Positions 39,988-52,539 of a stretch of DNA of 64,000 bases are shown here, one piece after another (the stretch's first letter is position 1; every line of letters starts with the position of its first letter). The DNA lies in assembly GCF_021130785.1 (NCBI RefSeq), contig NC_060215.1, forward strand, positions 66,654,501 to 66,718,500, given 5' to 3'. This stretch comes from Homalodisca vitripennis. Its lineage: Eukaryota > Arthropoda > Insecta > Hemiptera > Cicadellidae. Made by a program: the position numbers and the translations under genes. The notes under the pieces were generated by a model, which saw nothing but the letters and a program-made list of their open reading frames with translations, was not told where the DNA came from and made no database searches.

Positions 39988-40049
39988 GTGAATCAATATG
40001 ATGCACACGGGGCTCAGTGCAAAACATAGTGTGAATCAAATATATACAC
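39988..40049. repeat. Two 19-bp near-palindromic motifs, right end of piggyBac relic
   Basis: Copies at 39988-40006 (GTGAATCAATATGATGCAC) and 40031-40049 (GTGAATCAAATATATACAC) match the family at the left end. They fall within the right inverted repeat, on the 5' side of the transposase remnant. Confidence 0.75.
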
Positions 40050-40485
40050 ATGGGGCTGGGCTCACAGTAATAAAAATATCGTGGGCTGGGAGTAAACTAG
40101 TCTACTTTTTGCTTGGGGCTGAACGCGTTTCTTATCTTAAAACGTTTCTTCAGTGTTCAGTTTTTTAAAATTAATACGCATGTCGGTGGAGAAATTATTT
40201 GTTGACGAATCCAAATATCTATCTAAAGCTATGTTTATCATGTAACCAAATTGTTTTTCGTTCACTGATATTTTTTATTCAACTGATTTTGAAATAGGTT
40301 TAATATTAGTATATTAAAAAAGTTACATATTTATCTTTAGAAAACTTAAAAACTGTTCAACAATAAATTTGTTAAATAAAGGTAATAATAAAGGTAAAAA
40401 GGGGATAGAATACGAGTTACATACAGTTTCAAGTAGTGTTAAATAAAAATGTAATGTGTTCCTTCTTTCTTCTTCTTAATTCCAG

Positions 40486-40494
40486 AACACTTCG
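40486..40494 (+). other. Possible 9-nt microexon in intron 1
   Basis: One of the strongest pyrimidine tracts in the window (40461-40480) leads into TTCCAG at 40485. After only nine bases, AACACTTCG, comes a consensus donor GTAAGT at 40495. The length is a multiple of three and the surrounding splice phase is 0, so inclusion would insert Asn-Thr-Ser between exon 1 and exon 2 without a frameshift. An alternative is a longer terminal exon: the frame from CCAGAACAC reads EHFGKFKDGKMWKVTLQSAV and stops at about 40552. Neither has homology support. Confidence 0.25.
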
Positions 40495-40800
40495 GTAAGT
40501 TCAAAGACGGCAAGATGTGGAAGGTCACGCTACAGTCCGCGGTATTGGGCTAGGACACGGTCGCTGGTTAATTCATTTTACAATCACCATGTCGGTCTCG
40601 CTTCAGACGTAGCGCAGCCGTGTCCCCCTCTCCCCCAGTGCTTACTTATTTCTCTTTATTCGTTATAACCACCGCCGAATCTGTAGTTTTAACTGGCCTG
40701 AACATCTCGCTTTCCAACTTTGATACAGTGATATGTTCGCTTCACCGCACTCCCAGTTCCAACCGCGTGCTCCGGTATCGTTATTACTACTCTAATAAGC
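40495..40800. other. GC-richer segment after the candidate microexon
   Basis: Sequence from about 40500 to 40780 is GC-richer than the intron around it and is open in more than one plus-strand frame. No recognisable domain is present. Confidence 0.25.
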
Positions 40801-42594
40801 ATGCATTATAAATGCATCCGTCCTTATTAACTTCAACAAAGCGGAATAGTTCAAAACGAATTGTTGAGAAGTGTAACATGTAATTATGTAGTAATAGCTT
40901 TTACTCTCGTGCCTGCGTGAATAATTTGGTGACTGTAAAGGATATTTCCACATCGAATACACGAGTTTTCAGAATATTCAATTTGATACGATTAATCTGC
41001 TGTTGATTCCAAGCTGAGTTGCAAATGAGTGCTAATGTTTAATAATCTCAAGGTAGTATCAATTTTTATAACGGTCTTCTCTATTTGAAACCCTTTGTAT
41101 ATTTTTACTTTTTCCTCCAAAGACGTTTTAGGAAAAGATTACCTATCAATACACCATACGTATGTATAGAACAATACATCTTCATTGCCAACGAACAGTT
41201 CATATTGCATCAAAGGTCGTCATTTTGAAGGTAGATTGGAAGATAACAATGTACAATCAAGATGTATACGTCACTCCTCCTTGTTGTTTTCTTTATTTTA
41301 CAACCATCATAGTCGGCCTACAATGTGCCGTGGAACCTGGATTCAGAGATACCGGACTTTACTCTCCGAGTATGGATAAAGTATTGAGGTCTGTTTCCAA
41401 TATTGAGAATTTGGGGTCAATACTCGCTCAAAGGATTATTATCATCATAATCACGGCATGACAAAAAAATCATATAATGATACGGCATAAATAGAAGAAA
41501 AGTTTATGAATTAGAAAAAATCAATGTTTTTTTGGCGAGATGGTGGTAAAATCCACAAAAACAGAAAATTTAAAAAGTGGTGCGAAAAAGTCCTTCTCTT
41601 GAATATTGTGTTGGAGTTTGTAAAGGATAAAATAAAATAAACTAATACATATTTTTACTTTATATTTTACTAATTTCTTTAACTTTATTTCTATCTCTAA
41701 TGATTATCTTATGCTCAGCATTTTATAGCATTTATACTGCTTGGCTGCTCTTGGATACTAAAGAAAGCGATGTAATGCTGTTCACAATTCGAGATAACAC
41801 ATTCTTTCTTCAAGAACTGATCAAAGAAAGGTCTATATAACGTTCCTTCTAACGGTTTATAAGTTATATGTAAACGTTTATAGCCCATAAAATGAGAACA
41901 GTTGAGGAAATTATTTATGATTAATATTGTCTTGTATCATTTTCGTTTGCTCTTGCGTGGGACTAGTATGAGTGTAATTTGAAACTATTTTTCCGACCCA
42001 ACCTAAAATGCATTGAACAAAATTTAAAGAGACGCTATTTCCAAATTGGTGTCCGCATGTTATTTATTCATTTTTGGTCTACACGACTCAGTAAACATTA
42101 CATTAGTACAAGTGTCAAACTTGAGGATATGAGATATAAAATACGAAGCTTGTAAAACGTTTTAATTCATTATGGATTCCTAGAGTTGTTTTCCCACCGT
42201 ATTTAGATTTTCCTCCTGAAATCCCCTATACTCGCCTTAGTATATTGTATGCAATTTTCGCCATTACAGTATGTTACACATAGAAATATATCTTACAGAA
42301 AATATAATTTAAAATATCAATGCAAAACGATTATTGATTAAGATTTGTTGGAGAGAAATTATACCTTTCTTAAGCATAAAATATTATTTATTTTATGTAA
42401 TTGAGTCTTTTGAAAATGTAAATGAAACAATATAATCTGATATGGAAGGTAAAACATGTGAAATAATATGTCAACTGGGACAGTCTCTAGCAGTTTAGTT
42501 GTTCCTTTGTTCAGTTTATCCTTTATGGAATATGAATGAGAATACTGTATAACTGGCCATATTCACTACGCTTACTACGAAGAAATTACGTATG

Positions 42595-42790
42595 ATGGCG
42601 TAGTAGTTAGTCGGCTTCAGTGGGAGCGGAGATCGCTTGGCGATTGCTGCGAGAGCTGCTGTCGTGGGAAAGTAAAAGCAAACGATGCGGCTGCGACCGC
42701 ACCGCCGCACCAGAGCGAGAGTGTGTAAAGGCAGGGCCGTACCATTCAGTACAACCTTTCAGTTTCGGGGGGCTCTCTGAAAATACCAAA
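42595..42790. other. CpG-rich island inside intron 1
   Basis: About 190 bp are markedly CpG-rich (GCGGCTGCGACCGCACCGCC region) and open on both strands, with no recognisable protein. It might be an internal promoter or enhancer, or a transposon scrap. Flanks are ordinary AT-rich intron. Confidence 0.3.
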
Positions 42791-43207
42791 TTTAAAGTTT
42801 CTAGTGGTCTTCAAAAAGTTTAAGCCTAGTTCATCCAAAGCCCTTGCGGTGGTTTACGGCATATTCTTTTTGTTACTAGGCGACTTGACAAATTATGTGT
42901 ATTTGTTTTTTTCATTATCATTATCATTTAAATCCAACGCTCTTCGACAGCCTGCGCGGCAATCTCTCGGAGATTTGTATATTTCGGAAGTCTTGGAATT
43001 TAAGATGTTAAATAGTATTAGTTGCTTAGAACAAAATCGGGTACCATGAGAATCTCGGCAGTAAAGTAAAACTTGTATCAAGTTGAATTGAGTTGCTTCT
43101 ACGAACACAGACACCAACGTGGGAACGAAACAATATTGTATTGATTGTATTCGGGTTAAGTTACTATATGGTATTCCTTAAGTTACATATATGGTATATC
43201 CTTAAAA

Positions 43208-43239
43208 TACATATACATATATATATATATATATATATA
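43208..43239. repeat. (TA)n microsatellite
   Basis: An AT/TA dinucleotide run preceded by ACATATACAT is read directly. Confidence 0.9.
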
Positions 43240-46200
43240 AGCGTACTAATCTCATAAGATAAAAAGTGAGAAATTTTCTCCTGGCCGTAAAGTTAGACTT
43301 GAATACTATTAATTTTCCCGCTTTTATTTTTCACCGCATTTCATATTAAATGTTTTTGTGTATTTACTTCTTTGTGTTAAAAACTCATCTTGTATATTAC
43401 ACATTCTTATCAACTTGGGAATTCAATGCATAGAATGTCACTCTTATTTGAAAGAAATATTTATGTAGAATTAGCGCTTGCACATTTAGATGTTGGAATA
43501 TCGTGTTTTGGAAAATAGCGTGCGGGTAACCTGGCACTTTCCGAGAAGTGGTTGTGAAGTCGTAATAAGTGAAGGTGTGTGAGTTGATCACTTAAGAGCA
43601 ATTTTACCTGACCGAGAGGCAAGGACCTCGGGCTCACAAACCGGCTTATGCCATTAGCTGCCATAACGTGGCAGCACTTTCCCTGTCGAATAGGATAATT
43701 ATATACTTTTGCTATACTTGCAGCGTGTTTGAATATGCTGTGGCGCTTTTTTTAGTTGTTTTAGTATAATTATATTGCTATACCTGGTATGTATTTTTTT
43801 ATATTTGATACGAAAGTTTTGTGAACTAGTTCTTTCAATTCGGTAAACCATCGGCAAACGTTCTGACTCTGATTTCTTAAGGAGTAATAAGATACAGTAT
43901 GGTTAGGTTTCTTACTCGTTTGTGGAGAAAAGGGGAATTGGCAAAGTAGAGATACCGTCTAATCGACATTTAAATTATTTGTATACCTATATAAAAACTC
44001 CTTCGTATAAAGTCTAAGTAATCAACACATAACGACCTTTCGATTTCTGAAAACTTGCAGCACCATATATATATATTACTGACAGTAACATTCTTACATT
44101 TTACGGTAGTAAAATACAATTATGAACAATTAAATTATGGTAAGGCGATAGTTCTAAAATGTAGTGTGGTATGTTTATATTTTGATGTTGTGTTGTATAG
44201 TCACGGGGTTTTACGTCACTTGTTATATTACGCGTGTTATAGTGACGAGCGCCTGTACTGCATTACAACGTTGATGATGAGCAGGTGGACGGGCTCAAGG
44301 CCATTTGGGTTACAGTTATGACCTTGACCTTGATCTTACCTCAGTATTTAAAGACGCATTAGTTCAAATTCTTTATCAACACTTAAGCGAGAGAGTACGT
44401 TGACACCAATTGTTTATTATTATTATTGATTTTACCTTAAGTTACGTCATGATGGTTGGTATTGATACTAAGATTGCATAAAATGACTGATATAATATGT
44501 TTTTACCGCATGCAATATTTATAATTGTATAACAAAAGTGAAACAAAACCATGGTTTATTTAATTAAACTTGTTTTAGATATAATGACTATAATACATAT
44601 CACAATTAGGAACTTAAGTATTCTTGCAGTTTATTAAAAAATCATAAATATAGATTTACTTCTTAATACGAAAATATAGTATAATTCACAATGTACAAAA
44701 GTGAGTGATTTAATAATTGCAATTTTAAATGTACACACAATGAAAAATATTAAATAAACTTATATATGAAATGGCAATTTTAACAATACATGTTTGGTCA
44801 TTAGTATATTATTATGAATATCGTATAAACAGCATAACACAAATTTAGTGTATCTTGTTACTAACTTAATAATGTAATTGGGCTAACAATGATATAAGAC
44901 GTGCCTCAGTGGCAGGATGAACATTAATGTCTAGGGGTCAAGGTTTTATAATATGTGTTGTTTAGCTATTCTTACTATAGGTTAGTCCAAAATACAATAA
45001 AAACAAATCTATATAATTTATCTTTTTTGGTACCTTTTCTCTTCTCTATAGAAGTCTTCTGCGATCTGTACCAAGATACAGTTAAACGTCGTACGTACTA
45101 AACCGAGAACATTTTTTAGGCGTTTAGTTACAACTTATTGTAATATATTTTTAGATGTTTTTTTTTGTTAATCGGTATTGGTAAACTATTTACGGATCTG
45201 ATCTTCATCCTGATGACCCAGTTGCATGTTATTGCTTCCCTTACATTTTCAAGCTTGAAATATTCGCAGGTCCAGACATTGTTTAAAGATAAAAGTCAAT
45301 ACTGTTGCAGTTCGACTGCCTCATGGGATGGATACTCTGAACACAGCTAGCAGCTAATATACAGGTTCTCAGCATTTTCGGCTGTGATGGTAATACTGGT
45401 GCTGTGAGCAGCATCAGTCGTTCTGGAGTATAGAGTCAACAATATCTTGTTTTAAATTAATAAATTGACTGTTCATATCCGTTTAATATGTTTGTAAATT
45501 AAGCTTTGTAACGTGTTAACGAAGTGTGGTGCATATTAGTACTTAGAATGAGGCAAGGCGATGATACTAACATTACACCATAACTTACTGAAGTAAGGAA
45601 TAATATTTGTCTCTATAATTTTACTCATGAAATATGTATGACTTACTAGACTATCACAACTTGTATTGTTGGCGTGATATGGAAACGTATAATTTTCTTA
45701 AATACAATTTAGATGTTTGGTTTAACACTTTCGAAAGTACCAATAAAATGTAATTAGACCAAAAGCAATTTCAACTATGTTTGACTAGTGTTAGCTTTGA
45801 TAGTTGCTATATATGGTGCTATACCGAATACATTATTTGTTTATTAGTTCTATATTTTAGTATTTTACAAATGCATCAATTTGTGTGTAGGGAATATCAA
45901 AGATCTCTCTATTAGTCTTGCCTATATACATAAAATTTACTGTTGACATGCAAAAATGCAAAATTCCTTTCTTTTAACATTTAGAAGAAGTCAGATATGA
46001 GTAAAACAATACTAAGCGATGTAATCATTTTTTTATACGTTAACTGCGCGATTTTCTCGTTGCTATCATTGTTGCCCAAATAAAGAGTAAAATATGTAAA
46101 CAATTTTAGAATTTTATTTTTACGTTTTCTTTTCAAAATCAATAGTATTTTATTGTTCCTCGTACCAAAAGAATATAAGTACAAGTTTATGACCTTCTAT

Positions 46201-49200
46201 CGAAAGATGTCCTCCATATTGCTGACAGCGACAATTGGCAAGGTCAAGTTTGTGGCTACGGTTGTCAGCTGAGGTTTATATTGGTTTACATTAACTTTTT
46301 ATCGTCTTTGTAGACTTTCACAGTCTTATGGGTTCTAGGTATTCTTCTATTTTGTTGTGATTTTCATAATTCGATTTTTTACCCTCTTTATTTTTAATTT
46401 TCGTAACATATTATCATACGTCACTGTATCCACAGAAAGGAACGTAACTATATCGGCCAGATGCGTTATGTTGTAAAAGCAAATTTACTAGATAATCGTA
46501 ATTCTGTGTGTTGGCAATGTTGGGTCGTTTTCTGGCAGTGGAAAATAGTCAAACTTTTGGGTTGCCTCAGCCACCCGCTCTCCTCGCAGCTCCTCCGTCA
46601 CGTCATTGGTGGATTTCTAGGTGAGAACTTTTAAATACGTATTCTCCTAGGAGGAAACCAATTATTACATTTACTTTTGAGTAACAAAAATTATCAAAGA
46701 AAATATCATTGTAAATTCAGTGGTCTTAATATTGCGCCATCTACACGAACGTAAACGTATAAAATATGTAATGTTAAGGTATCAGATTTAATTACCTGCG
46801 GTGGAAAATGAACAAAGGTAGTTAGCTGGTCGTTACGAGAGCCACACCTAAACTGGTCGAGGCAGAACAACTTGCTAATTAGTTGCGTTGAGTGGAGCTG
46901 TTGGGCTGGTGCTGGTGGTGTGCTGTTGCTGCCAGGAGCCCCACAAGCGTTGTTCAGTTCTACCAATAGTCCTTTTACAGATCAGCTATCACATGGGTCT
47001 TATTGATTTTTTTGTTTATCTGTTATACAACATGGGGTACTATGTGATGTCACGCTAATAATATTTCATACATAATTTAAAAAAGTGTAAAGCCCCATTA
47101 CATATCATCGTTTATACGAAAATAATTGCAATTTATGTTGTAAGTCATTTTCTGACAATGCGTGTATTTATCTGAGCGCAAGGAAGTAGTGTTTTATAGC
47201 GGTTGGTTATTACTGCAGCAACTTATGTCCAAACAAATTTGGATAACATGGTTTTAATTTTTTAAATCAACAATAAAAATAATAAATTTATCCAATTTGT
47301 ATTGCCTTTACATTTCTATTTAGGGAAAAGTACTATGTTTAAAGTGTTATAAATATGTGTTTGAATAATTTACGATGAAATAGTTATGTTTTATGCGAAT
47401 TTGGTAGGTATTATACAGACACACCATCCTTAATAGTTGTTAGCTTTTTAAATACATAATATTTTTTTGATATTTAAGTTTTCATGATAATACAACAAAG
47501 GTATTAAGTTTAAACTAAGTGTATTAAACAATAAAAATTTACATTGATAGAAAATAACTTCTGCACATTTGCATAACTCATATATGCTGTAGAACTTCAT
47601 AATTTGATAGCTGTAAAAACTAAAAAATGTTTGGGTGTAAGAATTAAAAATATACCTTTTGTAGTAAAATTCTTCTAGTAAGACATCATTTTAGGTCACG
47701 CAATTCATTGTGAGAATTTCGTTATTTGTGAAAACTATTCAAACAATTATATGGCTTACTTATAGGCAACCCTAATTTTTAAAAACTTCTTGATTTTATG
47801 ACTTACATATAGTATAATTGTTCTTTTTTTATTGCAAAATACCTTTAAAATTATATGAAACACAACCTGTACTTAAAATTTTTTTCAGTAATATCATCGG
47901 TTCCCAGAGTTAAATACAGTCCTAATCTTTAAAAAGCTGCATGCTCAAAGATTATATTACTTTATTAGATTATTGTTTCTTTAAACACAAAACATGGCCT
48001 TTTTTACTATCATCTTTCTACCGGAATGTTGGTTATATGTAGAGAGTTTGTATGGAAGATAATATATAAAATTAATGTACATTAGTATTTCTACTTCTAA
48101 CTAGGGCTGTGATACCAGTGAATGGCACTCGCTTTCCACCAATCAGGTCGCTAACCGTGTATGATCGATATCTGCTTCCTGCTTTAGTTCATCTAAACAT
48201 GAAGTTGTCAGATGTTAACCAAGGTTTACCGTTTACTACTACTACTACTACAGTACAAAGAAGGCAACATTCTGGATCTTAATGAACGTAGATTGAGAAA
48301 ACGTAGACGCTTTATCCAGTTTCAACAATTAGAATTTTCATTAATCTTCAATTAAACTTGAAGAATGTCTTCGTTGAAAGAATCAAAGCCATCTAAAAAA
48401 TTATCGATGTCCCTCTGTACTCAATGAGGAGAACGATAATTACTTCAATTAGTTCCAATAAACGACTGCCATCACAAACCAGCGTTTATTTTATGTTTTG
48501 TGTTTATTTATTACGGTTTGACTTTGATTCGTATTCGAGGCTAAGGATGATGGATTCAACTATCATGCAATTAAACCGCTTAAAGTCCATATGTCGGAAG
48601 GCAGCATTACACCTTGCTGCGACTGGTCGACAAATGATTAAACCATTCTGGAATTTTTACCGTACCTAATAACTATAATGATTAGTAAACCGTTTAGCGT
48701 AGAATAACTATGATTTAGACAGAGTACATCATAGTAGAATGAATTTACATCCACGAGTAACACTCGCTTGCTAAACCAACTCATTATACCGCGTTCGTCC
48801 GTCAATGATTAGCTGCTTACTCTCAAGGCTCAGGGTTAGCGCCACCTTCACGTACGAGGGTTCTAATTCTCGTCGTTTGACCTCTTTAATTGGATTAGTA
48901 ATAGTACACAAATTGTATACACTTGTTACTATATGTTCTCGTGTACAGTCGCAACTCTAAGCGATTGGTATTCTTTGGATGATTTCTTTGGAATCCATTG
49001 GATGATATGTACGTGCATGGAAAGATACAAAAAATACACTTTTCCCACAGTTATTGTTAGTGATGAACCTCCTTACCATTAGTTAAACCATATCTTAAAT
49101 GTGAAGCAAGAGGATCGTCAAGAGCCTCTCATATCGAGAACCTTAGAACATTGAATGGTTCAGCCTGGTTTGTATTTGAAGATCATGTGTACAATGACTT

Positions 49201-49940
49201 GCTGCTGTGCAAATTGGTACAACGTTTGTTAACTGGTGAAGTGTGCAGTTATAATGATTTCTCCGACACATTATCAGTTACTTTATACTATGTTTTATAT
49301 ATAAACCTATATTGTTTATTTAGGTTTTTAGGTGCCTCTTGTATTATCATTCGTAAAATCAAACTATATGTTAGGCTACATTAAAAAGTAACCAGTATCC
49401 CAGTAGGAACAATAATACCAGGAACTAAATAATATAACATGTCCTGTTAATCTAAGGGAATATATTTATGTTTATAAGAAGACATTGTATTTCATTGCTA
49501 CCACGGACTAAAAACGAGCTTGCTGTAGATAGTTTGCATTTAGGCTTGTAGCCAGAGTTCAAACCTGTAATAATAAATGATATTTCATTAATTGTGAGAA
49601 TTGGTGCTTCCATTTTTGTGACAGTTTTGCTGAAGTGAAATGTGTTTACGGATATATGCACAGAGTGGACAAGTGTTATGGAAGGTACTGTGGCGGTAAA
49701 CACATGAAAGCGGAGTGGAGCTCTAGAAGGATAACGCGTTTTTCGTTTAGCTCCTAACTAGGCCTTACTATTACTAAGCCTATAGTGTTATACAGAGTAG
49801 CTGCTTGTCACATATGTGTAGTGCTGAACACTGTCATCGCGAAGCTAATAACTGTAACTCACGTATTGCGTGTTACATTCTCAAATAAATGATGAAACCC
49901 TCTACAGTTAACTGACAGTGTTGTATTTTCGTGTGTCCAG

Positions 49941-50032
49941 GTGAAGCTAGAGCGGGTACTTGGGCTGACGGTATCAACCAATGCTGGTCTCGACTGTGAT
50001 CCTGCCTCAGATACCATTGCCTACCCTGCAGG
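49941..50032 (+). CDS. Wdr62: Exon 2 of WDR62/MAPKBP1-like scaffold protein
   Basis: The acceptor GTGTCCAG precedes 49941 and the donor GG|GTAAGT follows 50032. The exon is 92 nt, beginning in phase 0 and ending with two bases of a split Gly codon. It encodes VKLERVLGLTVSTNAGLDCD, then PASDTIAYPAG. This matches the entry segment of the first WD40 propeller in WDR62/MAPKBP1, where the VxLExVLG block followed by a YPAG/YLAG turn is diagnostic. The family proteins are long scaffolds (over 1000 residues) with two N-terminal propellers and a disordered JNK-binding C-terminus. They act in JNK signalling, centrosome and spindle-pole organisation and, in flies, brain growth. Insects generally carry a single co-orthologue, so the symbol Wdr62 is used; MAPKBP1 would be equally valid. 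Confidence 0.93.
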
Positions 50033-50899
50033 GTAAGTACACAGTTCCGTATAAGTCTGCTACTGTCCAGTGATTATGTTCTTAGTAAAAAGTGTTATTG
50101 TCTAGTTATTTCTCAGGAGTTCTGTTTAAACTTGTTTGTGGCATGTAGGCTAATGAGGTAAACCTGTGAAGTAGTGTACAAGGTAGGGACGTTTTATATA
50201 ATATATGACAAGATATGACAAGTGTGTAATTCCATTGTTTAATAATCCCGTCCTATGTAACATTAGGCGTGACGGGGACACAGAGGGCACATCTACTTCT
50301 GTCGCTGCTACACTACGGGATTTCCACGGGTTATTTCCCCCCCCCCTCTTGGGAAACTGTGATGATGGGATTCAATCAGCCTGTAGCAATATCACACTCT
50401 GCGATACCTTTACAATAGGTACACTTATAATTCTGCTTGCTACCTGATGGCTGTTCGGCAGAAATCCATCTAATTCCCAACTGTGGTATTTTCTTTATGC
50501 TCTATTAAGTAAAATACCACACTGGCTATGGCTTCAAATTATCTACAATAATAGAAACAGTACGTTTTCACTTTAAACCTATCCTACCTGTCAACGTTAC
50601 TTGTATAATTTTCTCTAACAGTAAAGTGTTAGTAGTGAGTCAGTGGAGAAGGTCTCTAATTGCAAATATCAGAGCCAACATGATAACAGAGTTATTAATG
50701 TTGCGATAGCAGTGTTTACCTGTATGTTTCACTAACCAAGTTATTGTGTGCATGCTGTACTACGAAGATCAGTACTCTTCTGATGGTTTTGTGGTTTCTA
50801 ACTTTTGGAATAACGTACAGTATCCCCTACTGTTGAATTTAAATCCATTTTGAAGTAAAATGTGCGAAAACGACATCATAAAACATATGGAAAAAGATC

Positions 50900-50901
<2 letters not shown>

Positions 50902-50939
<38 letters not shown>
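50902..50939. repeat. (AT)19 microsatellite
   Basis: An uninterrupted AT dinucleotide run is read directly. It produces spurious Ile-Tyr open frames on both strands. Confidence 0.95.
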
Positions 50940-50942
<3 letters not shown>

Positions 50943-51544
50943 AATATATTTAATTATTTGTGTCTTCAATTTTGGTTTGTAATTGTTCTGGTTTATTTTA
51001 CAAGTCACCTTTTGTTCACGGTCAGTTCTCGTCTATGTAATTCAAGTAATTTCACGGGTTCCTGTTACATGTGCGTGGTGTAAAGCGCGAGAAAAGTTGC
51101 AAGAAAACTTTTGCAACTGCTGTCGCACAGTGTGAAGAAGGATAAGCAATTTTAATCGTGAGTACTTGCGATAGCTGAGCACTGATTGTTGTGGGAGTGA
51201 ATGGAAAGTCTGTTCACGTACGACAGTGATATCTCGGCAATGTTTATAATTGAAATTTTTATGACCGACCTACGCTCCAGTTCTCGAAAACAATTGTTCG
51301 ATACAAGTCGTGACACCGCTGCGAGTACTACGAGATACAGCTCGTATTACACCTTGAGAAATTTTCTTCTCCCTGGGTTTTTATCTGTGACAAGAAGTAC
51401 TTGTCCTGTGCTCTGGTTCTTTTGAAATCTCTTGACTTTTTTCCTCCCATTTCGTAAATATTAAACTTCTTCAAAAAGCAAAAAAGAATACCAGCATACA
51501 AATAGAGAAACCCACCTCTTTATTCTTCTAAGTATATTTTAAGG

Positions 51545-51900
51545 CCTGGGTGGTACATGCCATCAACCATACACTATTGATGACAGCCTAACACCCCGGG
51601 AGAATGTTCTCCCATACCTGCATAGAGCCTGTCTGCGGCTCACAGTGAAGCATAAGTTTCAGAGTAATGTAGTAGTGGTGGTTAACACGAGGTAAGCGTG
51701 CGGGGCATTTCTTTAGATAGATTTTACCCTGTGGCTAATCCGTGGAAATGCCCTCAATCCAAGCCCTCCCCTTGTAATCTGGCTGGGATGGTTGGGAGGA
51801 ACTCCTAGTGAGGACATTTCGCTTGTGAACTCCGGAGTGAGATGTGGTTCGACTTTCGGATCTAGTCTTAGTCGTAGTTTTATCTATAGGACGTGGCCCA
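51545..51900. other. GC-richer block, possible transposon tail
   Basis: This block is GC-richer than the surrounding intron and has sharp edges at about 51545 and 51900. It contains a small inverted pair (GGGGCATTTC near 51702 and GGAAATGCCC near 51744). Sequences such as CATTTCGCTTGTGAACTCCGG and the absence of a meaningful frame resemble a retrotransposon 3' untranslated tail, but I cannot identify the family. Confidence 0.3.
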
Positions 51901-52539
51901 TTTTAAAAATATACTTCTATAAAATATTTAAAACTATATTTTATTAAAACAAGGGCGTACAAATGTTTGAAGTTGAACATTGCTCTTGTGGAGTAAAACT
52001 CAGGGTTGTTTCACAACAGCCGGCACTTAAACCTAATGTAGATCTGTGCCATGACTAACCGGATTTCTTCTACTCATATCTTAATGTTTGAAAAGCGTTC
52101 AAGTCTAAAGAATTTGTGGAATTTTCAGATTAGATGGTTTGACCTATTTGACTCTGATCCTATCTTGTAATCAAGTAGTAAATCCTAATTCTAATTTATA
52201 CCAATTTCAATAGTTTTCTAGTTTTTAAACAATTCTAGAAAATGAGTTTGCATTCATTTCTTGGATTAAACCTATTCCTGACTCGGAACTATTAATTACG
52301 ATTCTAAGATACCCGGGTGTTAATGAAAATTAGTTATTTACTCGGATCCATAAATACCTGGTTATTTTACATTTCTGTTATATGTAATAAGGTTGCTTAG
52401 TTTTTTGGTGCTCAGGCGAAAATACTGTAATTGCTGGAAAGTATATAATTTATGGTTAATTGTTCCTAGTTGAAAACTAGAATATTTTATAACATACAAT
52501 GGCCGTAGAAAACCAAAGTTTTGGAAGAACCTTTTGAGA

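Larger units (their letters stand above)
38340..40140 (-). mobile_element. Internally deleted piggyBac-like transposon
   Basis: A minus-strand transposase N-terminus (39187-39768) and a C-terminal Cys-rich domain (about 39105-39240) lie between inverted repeats of about 70 bp. The left repeat begins CAGCCCCATATGTATAAAT at 38350. The matching right repeat, read on the minus strand, begins CAGCCCCATGTGTATATAT just left of 40060. A TTAA, the piggyBac target site, stands at 38340-38343. Another is at 40137-40140, beyond a second CAGCCCC copy near 40116. The right end seems to have a nested duplicate of the terminus, so the exact right boundary is uncertain. The catalytic DDD core is absent, making this a non-autonomous relic inside a host intron. 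Confidence 0.8.
32083..49940 (+). other. Intron 1 of the Wdr62-like gene (about 17.9 kb)
   Basis: Donor GTGAGT is at 32083 and acceptor GTGTCCAG ends at 49940. The intron is AT-rich and hosts a foldback element, a 40-bp minisatellite, a piggyBac-like remnant and several microsatellites, listed separately. Outside those, 32160-36600, 40800-42590 and 42800-49900 hold nothing I can support. Its extent depends on exon 1 being correct. Confidence 0.5.

Noticed and set aside
41162..41461. 99-codon plus-strand open frame
   Set aside because: It ends in a poly-Ile run from ATT/ATC repeats and a second shifted frame overlaps it. No domain was seen.
45025..45085. Pyrimidine tract and TATAG acceptor that could start an exon
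   Set aside because: No donor follows at a sensible distance, and the sequence after it does not read as protein.
46706..46966. Minus-strand frame rich in Ala/Pro/Gln with a donor-like CAG|GTAATT
   Set aside because: It starts at TTG with an in-frame stop just upstream. No family is recognised and no partner exon was found.
48780..48895. tRNA-like tail (GGGTTCTAATTCTCG)
   Set aside because: No acceptor stem or anticodon arm could be paired, so only the B-box-like part is present.
50862..51083. Frames encoding Ile-Tyr repeats on both strands
   Set aside because: They are translations of the (AT)19 microsatellite.
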